Below, one piece after another: positions 1-7,315 of a DNA stretch of 64,000 bases. The notes below the pieces were generated by a model. It was not told the DNA's origin. It saw nothing but the letters and a program-made list of their open reading frames with translations, and made no database searches. The DNA is from Chitinophaga sp. (GTDB taxonomy: Bacteria; Bacteroidota; Bacteroidia; Chitinophagales; Chitinophagaceae). The stretch spans positions 1 through 64,000 of the forward strand of contig NZ_JAFAIX010000011.1 in assembly GCF_019236475.1 (NCBI RefSeq). Reading direction: 5' to 3'. Each line of letters opens with the position of its first letter. Position 1 is the stretch's first letter. A program made the position numbers and the translations under genes.

Positions 1-270
1 TAGTAACCTTCAAACTGAAGTGGTCTCCCACTCCCCGGCGGAAGCAGCTACCTGGAACAGCTAAATGCATTCAGTAAAATACAGTGTATGATCTGTATTG
101 GCCGAACCCATTTCCGGTAGTTTTCCCTGAAGGCAGGAAATCAAAAACTGAAGCAGTATCCTATCCGTTGCGGTGTGTCTGCAGGAATCATACTTTCAGG
201 CCATCGAAATCAACTCCCTCAATGTACTATGGCCACATATATCCATTACAGCCCAAGGTTAATTTCAACA
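1..270. other. Non-coding stretch downstream of the nusG operon
   Basis: I see no convincing gene here. The reading frames that cross it run antisense into nusG and look like shadows. On the minus strand, rplK would be the expected next gene after nusG in many bacteria, but it does not start inside this window. The stretch may be an untranslated leader of the next ribosomal-protein operon, which I cannot confirm. Confidence 0.4.
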
Positions 271-300
271 AAAAAGCCACAGCGTTTGCTGTGGCTTTTC
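271..300 (-). terminator. Terminator after nusG
   Basis: An 8-bp GC-rich stem (276-283 with 288-295), extended by four A-T pairs, has a 4-base loop. On the minus strand it is followed by a run of T. It lies 22 bases past the nusG stop codon and probably ends the tuf-secE-nusG transcript. The flanking A and T runs would let it work in both directions. Confidence 0.85.
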
Positions 301-321
301 TTTTATCAGGTATCCCTGAGC

Positions 322-888
322 TTATGCGAGTTTTTCTACCTGCATATAGTTCAGTTCCACCGGTGTGGAGCGACCGAAGATCTTTACGGTCACCTTGAGT
401 TTCTTTTTCTCGTCGTTCACTTCTTCGATGATACCATTGAAGTCGTTGAACGGTCCTTCAATGATCTTGATGGTTTCGCCAACGATGAACGGCTCAATCA
501 TGCTTACGCCGCCAACTTCAGCCATTTCATCCATCTTACCGAGCATCTTGTTCACTTCCGCTTTTCTGAGAGCGATCGGATTGTCTTTTCCGAGGAAGTG
601 GATAACGTTGGTAGTATTTTTGATTGCTTCTTTCAGGTCGTCAGATAATTTTCCATCTACTACCTCGATCATTACATAACCGGGATAATAGTTTCTTTCA
701 CGCATCACCTTCTTACCATTCTGAACCTTGTATACTTTCTCCACTGGCAGAAAAACCTGTTTCACCACCTCGCTCCATCCCCCGCGGGAAATCTCCTTAT
801 CGAGGTACTCCTTTACCTTCCTCTCCTTGCCGCTCACCACACGCAGCACGTACCACTTGGTTTCCTGTTGTTGAGTAGTTTGTTCCAT
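322..888 (-). CDS. nusG: Transcription termination/antitermination protein NusG
   Basis: NusG binds RNA polymerase, modulates pausing and termination, and couples transcription to translation through ribosomal protein S10. The 188-residue protein has the NGN domain at about residues 10-120 (starting KWYVLRVVSGKE, with the NYYPGYV core near residue 70). A C-terminal KOW domain follows at about 135-188 (GPFNDFNG near 145). Length and domain order are normal for the family. Its start codon overlaps the secE stop by one base, the usual secE-nusG arrangement and a sign of translational coupling. It is the last gene before the terminator at 271-300. Confidence 0.97.
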   Translation of the reverse strand: MEQTTQQQETKWYVLRVVSGKERKVKEYLDKEISRGGWSEVVKQVFLPVEKVYKVQNGKKVMRERNYYPGYVMIEVVDGKLSDDLKEAIKNTTNVIHFLGKDNPIALRKAEVNKMLGKMDEMAEVGGVSMIEPFIVGETIKIIEGPFNDFNGIIEEVNDEKKKLKVTVKIFGRSTPVELNYMQVEKLA

Positions 889-1082
889 TAGTGAATTAAT
901 GAATAGATGAATTTAAGACCCGATTGTGCAGCGATATCCATTACCCAAACGATAGCGGTAATAAGGATAGTTGCAACGAGGACGATCACAGTAGACTGCT
1001 GCAATTGAGTCCAAGTGGGCCAACTTACTTTTTCAAGCAGCTCTTTGTAAGACTCCCTGAAATAGGTGGTTACTTTATTCAT
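888..1082 (-). CDS. secE: Preprotein translocase subunit SecE
   Basis: SecE is the small essential clamp subunit of the SecYEG translocon in the inner membrane. The 64-residue protein has an amphipathic N-terminal helix (FRESYKELLEKVSWPTW, the conserved SecE signature) and one membrane segment at about residues 30-55. I chose the ATG at 1082 (MNKVTTYF). A longer frame reaching 1109 would run into the tRNA-Trp gene and adds residues foreign to SecE. It lies between tRNA-Trp and nusG, as in many bacteria. Confidence 0.95.
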   Translation of the reverse strand: MNKVTTYFRESYKELLEKVSWPTWTQLQQSTVIVLVATILITAIVWVMDIAAQSGLKFIYSLIH

Positions 1083-1098
1083 ATGAACGCGTTGTGTG

Positions 1099-1169
1099 CA
1101 CGGGCACAAGGATTCGAACCCTGATCAAAGGTTTTGGAGACCTCTATTCTACCGTTGAACTATGCCCGT
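1099..1169 (-). tRNA. tRNA-Trp (anticodon CCA)
   Basis: The minus strand folds as a full cloverleaf: acceptor ACGGGCA with TGCCCGT, D arm, anticodon loop containing CCA, and T loop TTCGAAT. The gene ends 17 bases before the secE start, so the tRNA must be cut out of the tuf-secE-nusG transcript. CCA is not encoded. Confidence 0.96.
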
Positions 1170-1171
1170 AT

Positions 1172-1256
1172 AAAAGCCATTAGTGAATGCAAGAGCTGTT
1201 AGCAAATATAAGAAATCCGAGGCTAATAGCTACCAGCAAATCGCTAATGGCTTTTT
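1172..1256 (-). terminator. Large nested hairpin between tuf and tRNA-Trp (attenuator or processing site)
   Basis: A 12-bp perfect inverted repeat (1172-1183 with 1244-1255) encloses a second 10-base repeat with one mismatch (1194-1203 with 1222-1231). On the minus strand the outer stem ends in only four T residues before tRNA-Trp. It is therefore either a weak terminator that lowers expression past tuf or a substrate for processing at the tRNA 5' end. Confidence 0.6.
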
Positions 1257-1269
1257 ATTGAGAATCAAC

Positions 1270-2457
1270 TTATTTAATGATCTCTGTAACCTGACCCGCA
1301 CCTACGGTACGTCCACCTTCACGGATAGCGAATTTCAGACCTTTCTCCATCGCGATGGGTTGGATCAGTTTCACATGCAGGTTGGTGTTGTCACCAGGCA
1401 TAACCATTTCAGTACCTGCTGGCAGTTCGCACTCACCAGTTACGTCAGTTGTACGGAAATAGAACTGAGGACGGTATTTGTTGAAGAATGGAGTGTGACG
1501 ACCACCTTCTTCTTTGCTCAGTACGTAAACTTCGCATTTGAATTCGGTGTGTGGAGTGATAGAACCTGGCTGGCAGATTACTTGACCACGACGGATTTGA
1601 GATTTCTCAATACCGCGGAGCAACAGACCTGCGTTGTCACCAGCTTCACCTTCGTCGAGGAGTTTTTTGAACATCTCAACGCCAGTACAAGTTGATTTCA
1701 GAGACTCAGCAACCAGACCTACGATTTCAACGTTCTCACCAACTTTGATGCGACCGCGTTCGATACGACCAGTAGCTACAGTACCACGACCTGTGATAGA
1801 GAATACGTCCTCTACAGACATCAGGAATGGTTGATCAACTGGACGTGGAGGCAGAGGAATGTATTCATCAACTGCAGCCATCAGTTCGTCGATAGCACCA
1901 ACCCATTTTTCGTCGCCAGCCAGCGCACCGGTAGCAGAACCTTTGATAACAGGAACGTTATCGCCGTCGAAACCGTTAGAGCTCAGCAGGTCACGAATTT
2001 CAATTTCAACCAGTTCGAGCAATTCAGCATCGTCAACCAGGTCAACTTTGTTCATGAACACAACGATACGAGGAACACCTACCTGACGAGCCAGGAGGAT
2101 GTGCTCTCTTGTTTGTGGCATAGGACCGTCAGTAGCAGCAACCACCAGGATAGCACCGTCCATCTGAGCAGCACCGGTAATCATGTTTTTCACATAGTCA
2201 GCGTGACCAGGGCAGTCAACGTGAGCATAGTGACGATTTGCAGTCTGATACTCAACGTGAGCTGTATTGATAGTGATACCTCTTTCTTTTTCTTCAGGAG
2301 CCGCATCGATCTCATCATAACCTCTCTTCTCTGCCAGACCCTTGTTTGCCAAAATTGTGGTAATGGCAGCAGTCAAGGTAGTTTTACCGTGGTCCACGTG
2401 GCCGATGGTACCAATGTTTACGTGGGGTTTATCCCGCTTAAAGGTTTCTTTTGCCAT
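1270..2457 (-). CDS. tuf: Elongation factor Tu
   Basis: EF-Tu is the GTPase that delivers aminoacyl-tRNA to the ribosome. The 395-residue protein is full length. It carries the P-loop GHVDHGKT at residues 19-26, the switch element GITINT near 60, DCPGH near 80, NKVD near 135, and the two C-terminal beta-barrel domains ending in VTEIIK. It follows four tRNA genes and a tRNA-like element and precedes tRNA-Trp-secE-nusG. The thr-tyr-gly-thr-tuf order matches the tufB operon known from proteobacteria. Confidence 0.98.
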   Translation of the reverse strand: MAKETFKRDKPHVNIGTIGHVDHGKTTLTAAITTILANKGLAEKRGYDEIDAAPEEKERGITINTAHVEYQTANRHYAHVDCPGHADYVKNMITGAAQMDGAILVVAATDGPMPQTREHILLARQVGVPRIVVFMNKVDLVDDAELLELVEIEIRDLLSSNGFDGDNVPVIKGSATGALAGDEKWVGAIDELMAAVDEYIPLPPRPVDQPFLMSVEDVFSITGRGTVATGRIERGRIKVGENVEIVGLVAESLKSTCTGVEMFKKLLDEGEAGDNAGLLLRGIEKSQIRRGQVICQPGSITPHTEFKCEVYVLSKEEGGRHTPFFNKYRPQFYFRTTDVTGECELPAGTEMVMPGDNTNLHVKLIQPIAMEKGLKFAIREGGRTVGAGQVTEIIK

Positions 2458-2526
2458 TGTATTTTCTTTTTAGATGGTTTGTAAAGATTGTATTGATAGT
2501 TGTTTAAAACACGATTTACAAACTTG

Positions 2527-2602
2527 TACCGCTGATGAGAATTGAACTCATTTCCTTTCACAGCAAAATGCTGTAACTGCTCTTCCATTGAGCTACAACG
2601 CT
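2527..2602 (-). other. tRNA-like element in the tuf leader, abnormal anticodon arm
   Basis: On the minus strand this has a canonical D arm (2579-2593, GCTC/GAGC) and a canonical T arm (2535-2551, five pairs, loop TTCAATT). A 7-bp acceptor (2596-2602 with 2528-2534) has one mismatch and one wobble. The anticodon arm is wrong: the region forms a perfect 6-bp stem with a 3-base loop (2560-2574). The alternative 7-base loop lacks the universal U33 and would need two extra bases before the stem. It is either a decayed tRNA or a tRNA mimic kept for its shape. It ends 70 bases upstream of the tuf start. Confidence 0.7.
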
Positions 2603-2608
2603 AAGTTT

Positions 2609-2648
2609 AATTTCGGAGTGGGAATTGGTAAATTCGAATTCCGAAATT
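2609..2648 (-). repeat. AT-rich hairpin upstream of the tRNA-like element
   Basis: A 9-bp inverted repeat (2609-2617 with 2640-2648) lies between tRNA-Thr(GGT) and the tRNA-like element. The loop and the right flank also carry two copies of the palindrome AATTCGAATT. It is probably a spacer hairpin for RNA processing. Confidence 0.4.
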
Positions 2649-2718
2649 CGAATTTTATGGAGTTGTTGATGCGATTATTAACTACTCACTACAACTATTC
2701 TTCAAAAAAATTCAATTG

Positions 2719-2790
<72 letters not shown>

Positions 2791-2818
2791 TTGAAAAATT
2801 GCATCTGATAAAAATGCG

Positions 2819-2891
2819 AGCGGGAGACGAGGCTCGAACCCGCGACCTACAGCTTGGAAGGCTGTCGCTCTACCAACTGAGCTACTCCCGC
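2819..2891 (-). tRNA. tRNA-Gly (anticodon TCC)
   Basis: A complete cloverleaf lies on the minus strand: acceptor GCGGGAG/CTCCCGC, anticodon stem ACAGC/GCTGT enclosing TCC, and T loop TTCGAGC. It lies 28 bases upstream of tRNA-Thr(GGT) in the same transcript. Confidence 0.96.
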
Positions 2892-3012
2892 ATTTTAATC
2901 CTGCCTCCTGGACGAACCAGGAAACGAATTAATAAATTAAATTAAAGAACATAAAGGCTGTTGTACCACAGGGTTGGTGATGTTAACGACTCACCTGCCA
3001 TTTCACAACTAT

Positions 3013-3042
3013 GTTCCGCCTCTGCTAAGGCAAAGGCGGAAC
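3013..3042. repeat. Hairpin between tRNA-Gly and tRNA-Tyr
   Basis: A 9-bp perfect inverted repeat (GTTCCGCCT at 3013-3021, its complement at 3034-3042) with a 12-base loop sits in the longest spacer of the tRNA cluster. It resembles the GC-rich half of the two-hairpin elements found elsewhere in the window but lacks the partner hairpin. Confidence 0.5.
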
Positions 3043-3050
3043 ACGCCGTT

Positions 3051-3135
3051 TGGTGGGCAGGATAGGATTCGAACCTATGAAGTCGTAGACAGCGGATTTA
3101 CAGTCCGCCCCATTTGGCCGCTCTGGAACCTGCCC
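3051..3135 (-). tRNA. tRNA-Tyr (anticodon GTA), CCA encoded
   Basis: The minus strand gives a class II tRNA with a long variable arm, acceptor GGGCAGG/CCTGCCC, anticodon stem GCGGA/TCCGC enclosing GTA, and T loop TTCGAAT. The 3' CCA (3051-3053) is present in the DNA, unlike the other tRNAs here. Confidence 0.96.
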
Positions 3136-3208
3136 TAACAATTTTTCTGATCTTTGATTTTCGTTGTCCGGATACCGTTAGTATCCAGACAACTTAACCA
3201 AAACGATG

Positions 3209-3282
3209 AGCCAGCAGAGGGATTCGAACCCCCGACCCACTGATTACAAATCAGTAGCTCTGGCCAACTGAGCTATGCTGGC
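3209..3282 (-). tRNA. tRNA-Thr (anticodon TGT)
   Basis: The minus strand forms a complete cloverleaf: acceptor GCCAGCA/TGCTGGC, anticodon stem ACTGA/TCAGT enclosing TGT, and T loop TTCGAAT. It is the first tRNA of the cluster, about 45 bases downstream of the predicted transcription start. Confidence 0.96.
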
Positions 3283-3330
3283 ATCTTTCAAAAAACATTC
3301 TTTCAATTAGTAACTCGTTGAAAGAGAGCG

Positions 3331-3361
3331 CAAAATTAAGAGTTTTTATCAATTCTCCAAA
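3331..3361 (-). promoter_or_regulatory. Bacteroidota-type promoter of the tRNA-tuf operon
   Basis: On the minus strand, TTTG (3361-3358) is followed after exactly 19 bases by TAATTTTG (3338-3331). This fits the known Bacteroidota primary-sigma consensus of a -33 TTTG and a -7 TAnnTTTG. The predicted start is near 3326. No other match this good lies between here and tuf, so it probably drives the whole tRNA-tuf-secE-nusG unit. Confidence 0.8.
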
Positions 3362-3517
3362 TCTTTTTTTTAGTTTCTTACAAATTATTAAAAAATCATT
3401 TGTTTCCCCTAAAACGCCCTGCTATAAAGAACTTTGCTACCTTTTACCGACCCCTTTTTGTAATCGGGATGGCAAAGGTAGCAAAGGAATTGATATTTCC
3501 AAAATTATTTTAAAAAA

Positions 3518-3817
3518 TTATTGAATTTTTTTCTCCTTGTTGCGTTTTACTTGGTTGATTAATGCGTCAAACGCCAGGTCAAATGACTCTTCGAAGGATT
3601 TGGACTCGTGCTTCACAAACAAGTCCTGTCGCGGTATTCGGACCCTAATCTCCGCAATTTTGTCTTTTATCTGATGCGCTAAATTGTCCAATTTTAGAAA
3701 AACATCCACGCTTACTATTCGATCATGGAACGTGTTCAATTTCTGAATTTTTCTGTTCACGTGATCAATCAATTTTGAATCAGCATCGAAATGCACAGTT
3801 TGAATTTGAACGTTCAT
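3518..3817 (-). CDS. hpf: Ribosome hibernation-promoting factor (HPF/RaiA family)
   Basis: This family binds the small ribosomal subunit in slow growth and inactivates or protects idle ribosomes. The 99-residue protein has the short-form sigma-54-modulation/S30AE fold: MNVQIQTVHFDAD at the start, a helix with KIQKLNTFHDRI, and VRIPRQDLFVKHES in the core. I use the ATG at 3817. An upstream in-frame ATG at 3880 would add 21 residues not expected in the family. It follows rpsU and the recombinase gene on the same strand, an order often seen in this phylum. Confidence 0.9.
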   Translation of the reverse strand: MNVQIQTVHFDADSKLIDHVNRKIQKLNTFHDRIVSVDVFLKLDNLAHQIKDKIAEIRVRIPRQDLFVKHESKSFEESFDLAFDALINQVKRNKEKKIQ

Positions 3818-4320
3818 AGCACTAATTTTTTTAAATTTTAACAATCTGTGTACTAATGGGTAATGCTTGGCTATAGGCATTCTCTTTAGTGTGAAAGAAC
3901 TTCTTGTACTAATATACTCACTTTATCTATTCGCTGCTACTATGCCGCGTAATATTTTGTTAAAATGAAATTATCTGCCTGATATCTAACATATTCAACA
4001 CCGTAATCATCCTTTTGTTACACATCTTGCAAACCCACGCCCCGCCTCACATTCATTTATCCTTACCATATGCCTCCTTTTATGTTGTGTATGCAAAAAA
4101 CAATGCATGAAAAATGTACTATATATGCAACCATCCATCTTCATTCACCTAGTATTTACCCCCAAAATTACTTTTACTTTCTCGTGAAGTGCATACACGT
4201 AGCGGATAGAAAGCCAGGAAAACCGAGAGACACGTGTCTCCCGAAACACTAACATATACCCATTGCCGTTGTAACGGTATCCTATACGTCTAGCACCCTA
4301 CTTCAGGCAAATCCCGATTA
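3818..4320. other. Gene-free stretch with palindromes, hpf leader side
   Basis: I see no gene in these 500 bases. Two perfect palindromes stand out: GAGACACGTGTCTC at 4227-4240 and CCGTT-GT-AACGG at 4266-4277. A TAATTTTG match on the minus strand (4164-4171) could be a -7 element for hpf, but no -33 TTTG lies at the right distance. The hpf transcript may therefore have a leader of up to 340 bases. Confidence 0.4.
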
Positions 4321-4352
4321 AAACGCGAAAAGGGGCCGAAATTCAGCCCCTT
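4321..4352 (-). terminator. Terminator after the xer gene
   Basis: A stem of about 12 bp (AAAAGGGGC paired with GCCCCTTTT, plus CGCG/CGCG) is followed on the minus strand by TTTTAAT. It lies 24 bases past the stop codon at 4377. Confidence 0.85.
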
Positions 4353-4376
4353 TTCGCGTTTTGACATCAAGCACTC

Positions 4377-5318
4377 CTATGCTTTCGGATGTGCCTGTTT
4401 ATGGATTTCTTTTAATTTCCCGATCGTATTATGGGTATATACCTGTGTAGACGCCAGGGAGGAATGCCCCAACAACTCTTTTACAGCATTCAGATCTGCC
4501 CCATTATTGGTCAGATGGGTAGCAAATGTATGTCGGAGTATATGTGGACTCTTTTTCTTCAACGTGGTAATCTGATGTTCTGACAGGTACTTTCTTACCG
4601 TGAGATAAACGTATTTGGAATATAAACGCTTTCCCGTGTGTGGATGAACGAATAGCACTCGCTCTTCGAAACCTTCCAGGTGCGCCCTCTTTTCAGCTTT
4701 ATAGTCTTCTATCATGGCTGACAAGCCGTTACTGATGGGAATGATCCTTTCCTTTCCGCCTTTACCCATCACCTTAATAGTCAAATTGCGTTTATCCACC
4801 TTGAATTCCTCCAGGCCAATCAGCTCTGACAGACGAACGCCCGTCTGATAAAACACTTCGAATATGAGTCGGTGTGTATGCCCTTCAAAGTCATTTTCAA
4901 AAATATTCGGCGATGTCACTGAAACGGGGCTGACATTCTCCTCCAGGGCGCGCATTCCTTTTTCTTCAATAAATCCGGGAAGGCGTTTCGCGATTTTCGG
5001 CGCGATCACCTTGGTCATGGGCGTGACTTTCAGCAGTCCTTGCCGCATGCAGTATTTAAAAAATGATTTAAGGGTAGAGATTTTCCGGTTAACGCTTTTG
5101 GCAGTAACTGATTTATCTATGTTGGTAGATAGCCAATCGCGTATCATGACATGAGATATATCTGTTAGTAGGGTACGGCCAAATCTGGCGGTAATAAAGG
5201 AAAGGAATTGGTCCATATCGCTGCGATAGGCCCTGATGGTATGTTCTGAATACCGGTGTTCGAGCTCCAGGTGAGTAAGGAAACGCTCGGATAGAGAGTA
5301 GAGTTCTTCGTTCAACAC
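4377..5318 (-). CDS. Tyrosine recombinase XerC/XerD-like
   Basis: The 313-residue protein is probably one of the two Xer recombinases that resolve chromosome dimers at dif. It has an N-terminal SAM-like core-binding domain (about 8-95) and a C-terminal catalytic domain. All catalytic residues are visible: Arg162 in TGVRLSEL, Lys186, His259 and Arg262 in HILRHTFATHL, His285 in LGHSS, and Tyr294 in VYTH. The start appears to be GTG at 5318, since no ATG lies near the N-terminus. It sits between rpsU and hpf, with no phage genes nearby, which favours the housekeeping role. I cannot tell XerC from XerD by eye. Confidence 0.9.
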   Translation of the reverse strand: MLNEELYSLSERFLTHLELEHRYSEHTIRAYRSDMDQFLSFITARFGRTLLTDISHVMIRDWLSTNIDKSVTAKSVNRKISTLKSFFKYCMRQGLLKVTPMTKVIAPKIAKRLPGFIEEKGMRALEENVSPVSVTSPNIFENDFEGHTHRLIFEVFYQTGVRLSELIGLEEFKVDKRNLTIKVMGKGGKERIIPISNGLSAMIEDYKAEKRAHLEGFEERVLFVHPHTGKRLYSKYVYLTVRKYLSEHQITTLKKKSPHILRHTFATHLTNNGADLNAVKELLGHSSLASTQVYTHNTIGKLKEIHKQAHPKA

Positions 5319-5321
5319 AAA

Positions 5322-5365
5322 AAGATTGATGATTGTAAAGTTATTAAAAACCTTACAATCATCAA
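5322..5365 (-). terminator. Terminator/attenuator between rpsU and xer
   Basis: A 13-bp perfect but AT-rich stem (5326-5338 with 5353-5365, loop of 14) is followed on the minus strand by TCTTTTT. It ends only four bases before the GTG start of the recombinase gene, so it both limits read-through from rpsU and may affect translation initiation of xer. Confidence 0.65.
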
Positions 5366-5375
5366 ATATTTTGAG

Positions 5376-5397
5376 TTGCTAATAAGTTACTTAGCAA
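5376..5397. repeat. Inverted repeat TTGCTAA-N8-TTAGCAA
   Basis: A perfect 7-bp inverted repeat lies just after the rpsU stop codon. Together with the hairpin at 5326-5365 it makes a double stem-loop at the rpsU 3' end. The half sites resemble the CTAA/TTAG operators of the S24 regulator, but the spacer is eight rather than five bases. Confidence 0.4.
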
Positions 5398-5403
5398 TAG
5401 GAA

Positions 5404-5601
5404 TTATCCTTCAATTTTACCAGAAGCCAACTGTTGTTTATAAACTGCTTTCAGCACTTCATTACGACGTTTAACAGAAGGTTTGGTAAAAGACTGGCGT
5501 GATCTGAGTTGCAGCAGGATGCGAGCTTTCTCAAATTTCTTTTTGTACTTTTTCAGCGCCTTGTCTATGTTTTCGCAATCTTTAGAATCAATTATCAACA
5601 T
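5404..5601 (-). CDS. rpsU: 30S ribosomal protein S21
   Basis: S21 helps initiation-complex formation on the small ribosomal subunit. The 65-residue basic protein shows the family pattern: an N-terminal strand (MLIIDSKDCENIDKALKKYK), then a long Lys/Arg-rich helix with LQLRSRQSFTKPS and KRRNEVLKAVYK. The size is normal. It has its own strong promoter at 5629-5659 and a hairpin at its end. Confidence 0.96.
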   Translation of the reverse strand: MLIIDSKDCENIDKALKKYKKKFEKARILLQLRSRQSFTKPSVKRRNEVLKAVYKQQLASGKIEG

Positions 5602-5628
5602 AATTTTTGCCTCTTATTTTTAGGAACG

Positions 5629-5659
5629 CAAAGATAAAACAATATTTTTTAAAAACAAA
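5629..5659 (-). promoter_or_regulatory. Bacteroidota-type promoter of rpsU
   Basis: On the minus strand, TTTG (5659-5656) is followed after exactly 19 bases by TATCTTTG (5636-5629). The predicted start is near 5624, giving a leader of about 23 bases before the rpsU ATG at 5601. Confidence 0.8.
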
Positions 5660-5679
5660 AAGGTTCACTTTTTTTTCTC

Positions 5680-6006
5680 TCAATCCTCCTCTCCGCCTTC
5701 TTCTCCGTAGAAAATGACCCATAAAAGTAGGTCTGGGCTGAAGTTGGAGAAATGGTGTTCGGCGCCTGCCGGAACGAAAAGGAAATCACCGGGTGCGACC
5801 TTTACTGTTTTCTCTTCCAGGGTAAATTCGCCGGTGCCTTTCAATACGATATAGATTTCATCCTGAATATGTGGTTCTTGATCATCCAGTTCATCCGGTC
5901 CGAAGATAATGCCGCGCATACTGCCATGTTCGAATAGGACTGCGAAATCATCATCACTTTTCTGGAGCTGTTGCATAGCTTCAGCGATAGATACATGGAA
6001 CCTCAT
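5680..6006 (-). CDS. Small cupin-domain protein
   Basis: The 108-residue protein is a single conserved beta-barrel (cupin_2 type). The two cupin motifs are recognisable: QDEIYIVLKGTGEFTLEE (about 47-64) and PGDFLFVPAGAEHHFSNFS (about 72-90), with histidines at AEHH suggesting a metal site. The acidic tail EEGGEED is unusual. Substrate and role cannot be read from the sequence; such small cupins range from sugar-binding to dioxygenase-like proteins. It stands alone between rpsU and the S24 regulator. Confidence 0.8.
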   Translation of the reverse strand: MRFHVSIAEAMQQLQKSDDDFAVLFEHGSMRGIIFGPDELDDQEPHIQDEIYIVLKGTGEFTLEEKTVKVAPGDFLFVPAGAEHHFSNFSPDLLLWVIFYGEEGGEED

Positions 6007-6525
6007 GGATAGATTATTTGGGTGATCGGATTGAAATCGTCTTTTAAATTATGATTTTTCGGCCGATTAGCCAAAGAATAACCGGAGTTGCCGCGGCACA
6101 CAAAGGCGCAAAATTGCAACGGGCATCATCTTGTGCCTTTGTGTACCGGTTTTTCAGGCATGTACTAATTACTTTGAATTAGTAAGTTGGGTAGTGGCGG
6201 CTTTTCCGCCGATTTTTGCCTGTTTTTCCCGTTTGCTACGGTTACCTGGTGGTCACGGTAATAACTGCTGAATTACCGGGATCAGCGGGCAACCGGGCAA
6301 TAACGGGGTTGTTCTCGGAAACGTAGGAAAATCCGGAAACAAGGAAATCTGGATAGCAGAGAACAGATACGGAATAGGGCGCCCGATCCGCTCCCGCAGA
6401 TAAAGACTGCGGGCATTCTTCCCGCAGTAAGAAATCAATGAAATGACGCACATCCCGCAACGGCATGGCGCTACCTGTGGAATTTACCGCCCGAAGAGCA
6501 GTTTGTTGGCAACAGGTGATTATAC
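6007..6525. other. Gene-free stretch between cupin and S24 regulator
   Basis: No supported gene is present. A 74-codon frame at 6242-6466 (minus) has no recognisable features. A 14-base inverted repeat with one mismatch (6098-6111 with 6131-6144, loop of 19) could be a transcript end. TACTAA-N10-TTAGTA at 6163-6184 carries half sites like those of the S24 operators, but with a spacer of ten. Confidence 0.4.
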
Positions 6526-7278
6526 TTAATCTTTTATTTTCTTTTTCAACATGCTCACCTGATCCTGCAGTTGGCTAACCATATCTGCTAGGTGATTCAC
6601 GCTCATACGGCTTTGTTGGTTGGATTTGCTGACAATAGCATCCGACTGCCAAAGTTCCAGCACATCCTCCATTTCTACCGCATAAGGCTCAAATTGATTA
6701 TTATCGGAGACGAGGGTAATCTTCGATTTAGAGCGGTTGCTTTTTACTATTCGTTTAAAAACAATACCACCACGGGCGGTTACCACCACATAGGTTTCAT
6801 TGTTTTTAATTTCTTCCCAGCCATCTACTTTATGGCAGACAATAACAGATCCAGACGTCACCGGCAACATAGAATCCCCGGCGATTTCAAAAGCTCTGTA
6901 ATCACCCGCACCCAGCATAGGCAGCGTAAAGGTGTTCAACTCTTCGATGAATTCCTCATCATTATAGCCTGCCAGATAACCTGCAGCAGCTTTTACCGGA
7001 ACGAAGGTGATGGACTGCCTGCTGCTGCCCAATTTTTGCTGACGACGTTTTTCCAGGAAATTATCCTTTTGGGAACCTAGATCCCTGCGAAGCAGGTCAT
7101 CAATGGTAACCCGGAACATATCGCTCACCTGTTCCAGCACTTCTGTTCTCGGCTCCGCACGCTCTTCTTCATATGCGCCGAGCAGGGAACGCTTGATGCC
7201 AAGTTTATCGGCAAACTCTTGCTGCGTCCAGCCTTTTTGCTTACGCAGATATTTCAAATTCTGGCATACTACGGACAT
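6526..7278 (-). CDS. HTH/S24 LexA-like transcriptional repressor
   Basis: This is probably the self-cleaving repressor of the neighbouring dinB-dnaE2 genes. The 250-residue protein has an XRE-type helix-turn-helix at about 5-62 (RKQKGWTQQEFADKLGIKRSLLGAYE). A linker contains candidate Ala-Gly cleavage sites (A99-G100 and A103-G104 in VKAAAGYLAG). An S24 peptidase fold follows, with the catalytic Ser136 (AGDSMLP) and Lys175 (IVFKRI) dyad, then a C-terminal coiled coil (MVSQLQDQVSMLKKKIKD). Two palindromes overlap its promoter (7281-7315), indicating autorepression, and the same palindrome recurs at the dinB promoter. RecA-stimulated cleavage is known for the family and inferred here. Confidence 0.88.
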   Translation of the reverse strand: MSVVCQNLKYLRKQKGWTQQEFADKLGIKRSLLGAYEEERAEPRTEVLEQVSDMFRVTIDDLLRRDLGSQKDNFLEKRRQQKLGSSRQSITFVPVKAAAGYLAGYNDEEFIEELNTFTLPMLGAGDYRAFEIAGDSMLPVTSGSVIVCHKVDGWEEIKNNETYVVVTARGGIVFKRIVKSNRSKSKITLVSDNNQFEPYAVEMEDVLELWQSDAIVSKSNQQSRMSVNHLADMVSQLQDQVSMLKKKIKD

Positions 7279-7280
7279 AA

Positions 7281-7315
7281 CCTAAACAATTTAGTACTTT
7301 GCTAACAAAATTAGC
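7281..7315. promoter_or_regulatory. Two CTAA-N5-TTAG operators at the S24 regulator promoter
   Basis: Site 1 is CTAA-N5-TTAG at 7282-7294. Site 2 is GCTAA-N5-TTAGC at 7301-7315. Their centres are 20 bases apart, about two helical turns. Site 2 covers the -7 element and site 1 lies between the start site and the ATG, so binding would block the regulator's own transcription. Confidence 0.75.

Noticed and set aside
3013..3042. Hairpin in the tRNA cluster as a fifth copy of the two-hairpin element
   Set aside because: It resembles hairpin B in base composition only, has a 12-base loop and lacks hairpin A and the A-rich spacer.
5376..5397. TTGCTAA-N8-TTAGCAA as an S24 operator for xer
   Set aside because: The spacer differs and the repeat lies within the terminator region of rpsU, where an RNA hairpin explains it.
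6163..6184. TACTAA-N10-TTAGTA as a further S24 operator
   Set aside because: The spacer is ten rather than five bases and it lies 3' of the regulator gene, away from any promoter.
6242..6466. 74-codon minus-strand frame downstream of the S24 regulator
   Set aside because: It has no recognisable domain or signal and overlaps other open frames in the same place, as expected for non-coding GC-rich sequence.
4377..7278. Xer recombinase and S24 repressor as signs of a prophage or integrative element
   Set aside because: The recombinase sits in the housekeeping rpsU-xer-hpf context, the repressor shares operators with dinB, and no phage structural, replication or attachment-site features are found.
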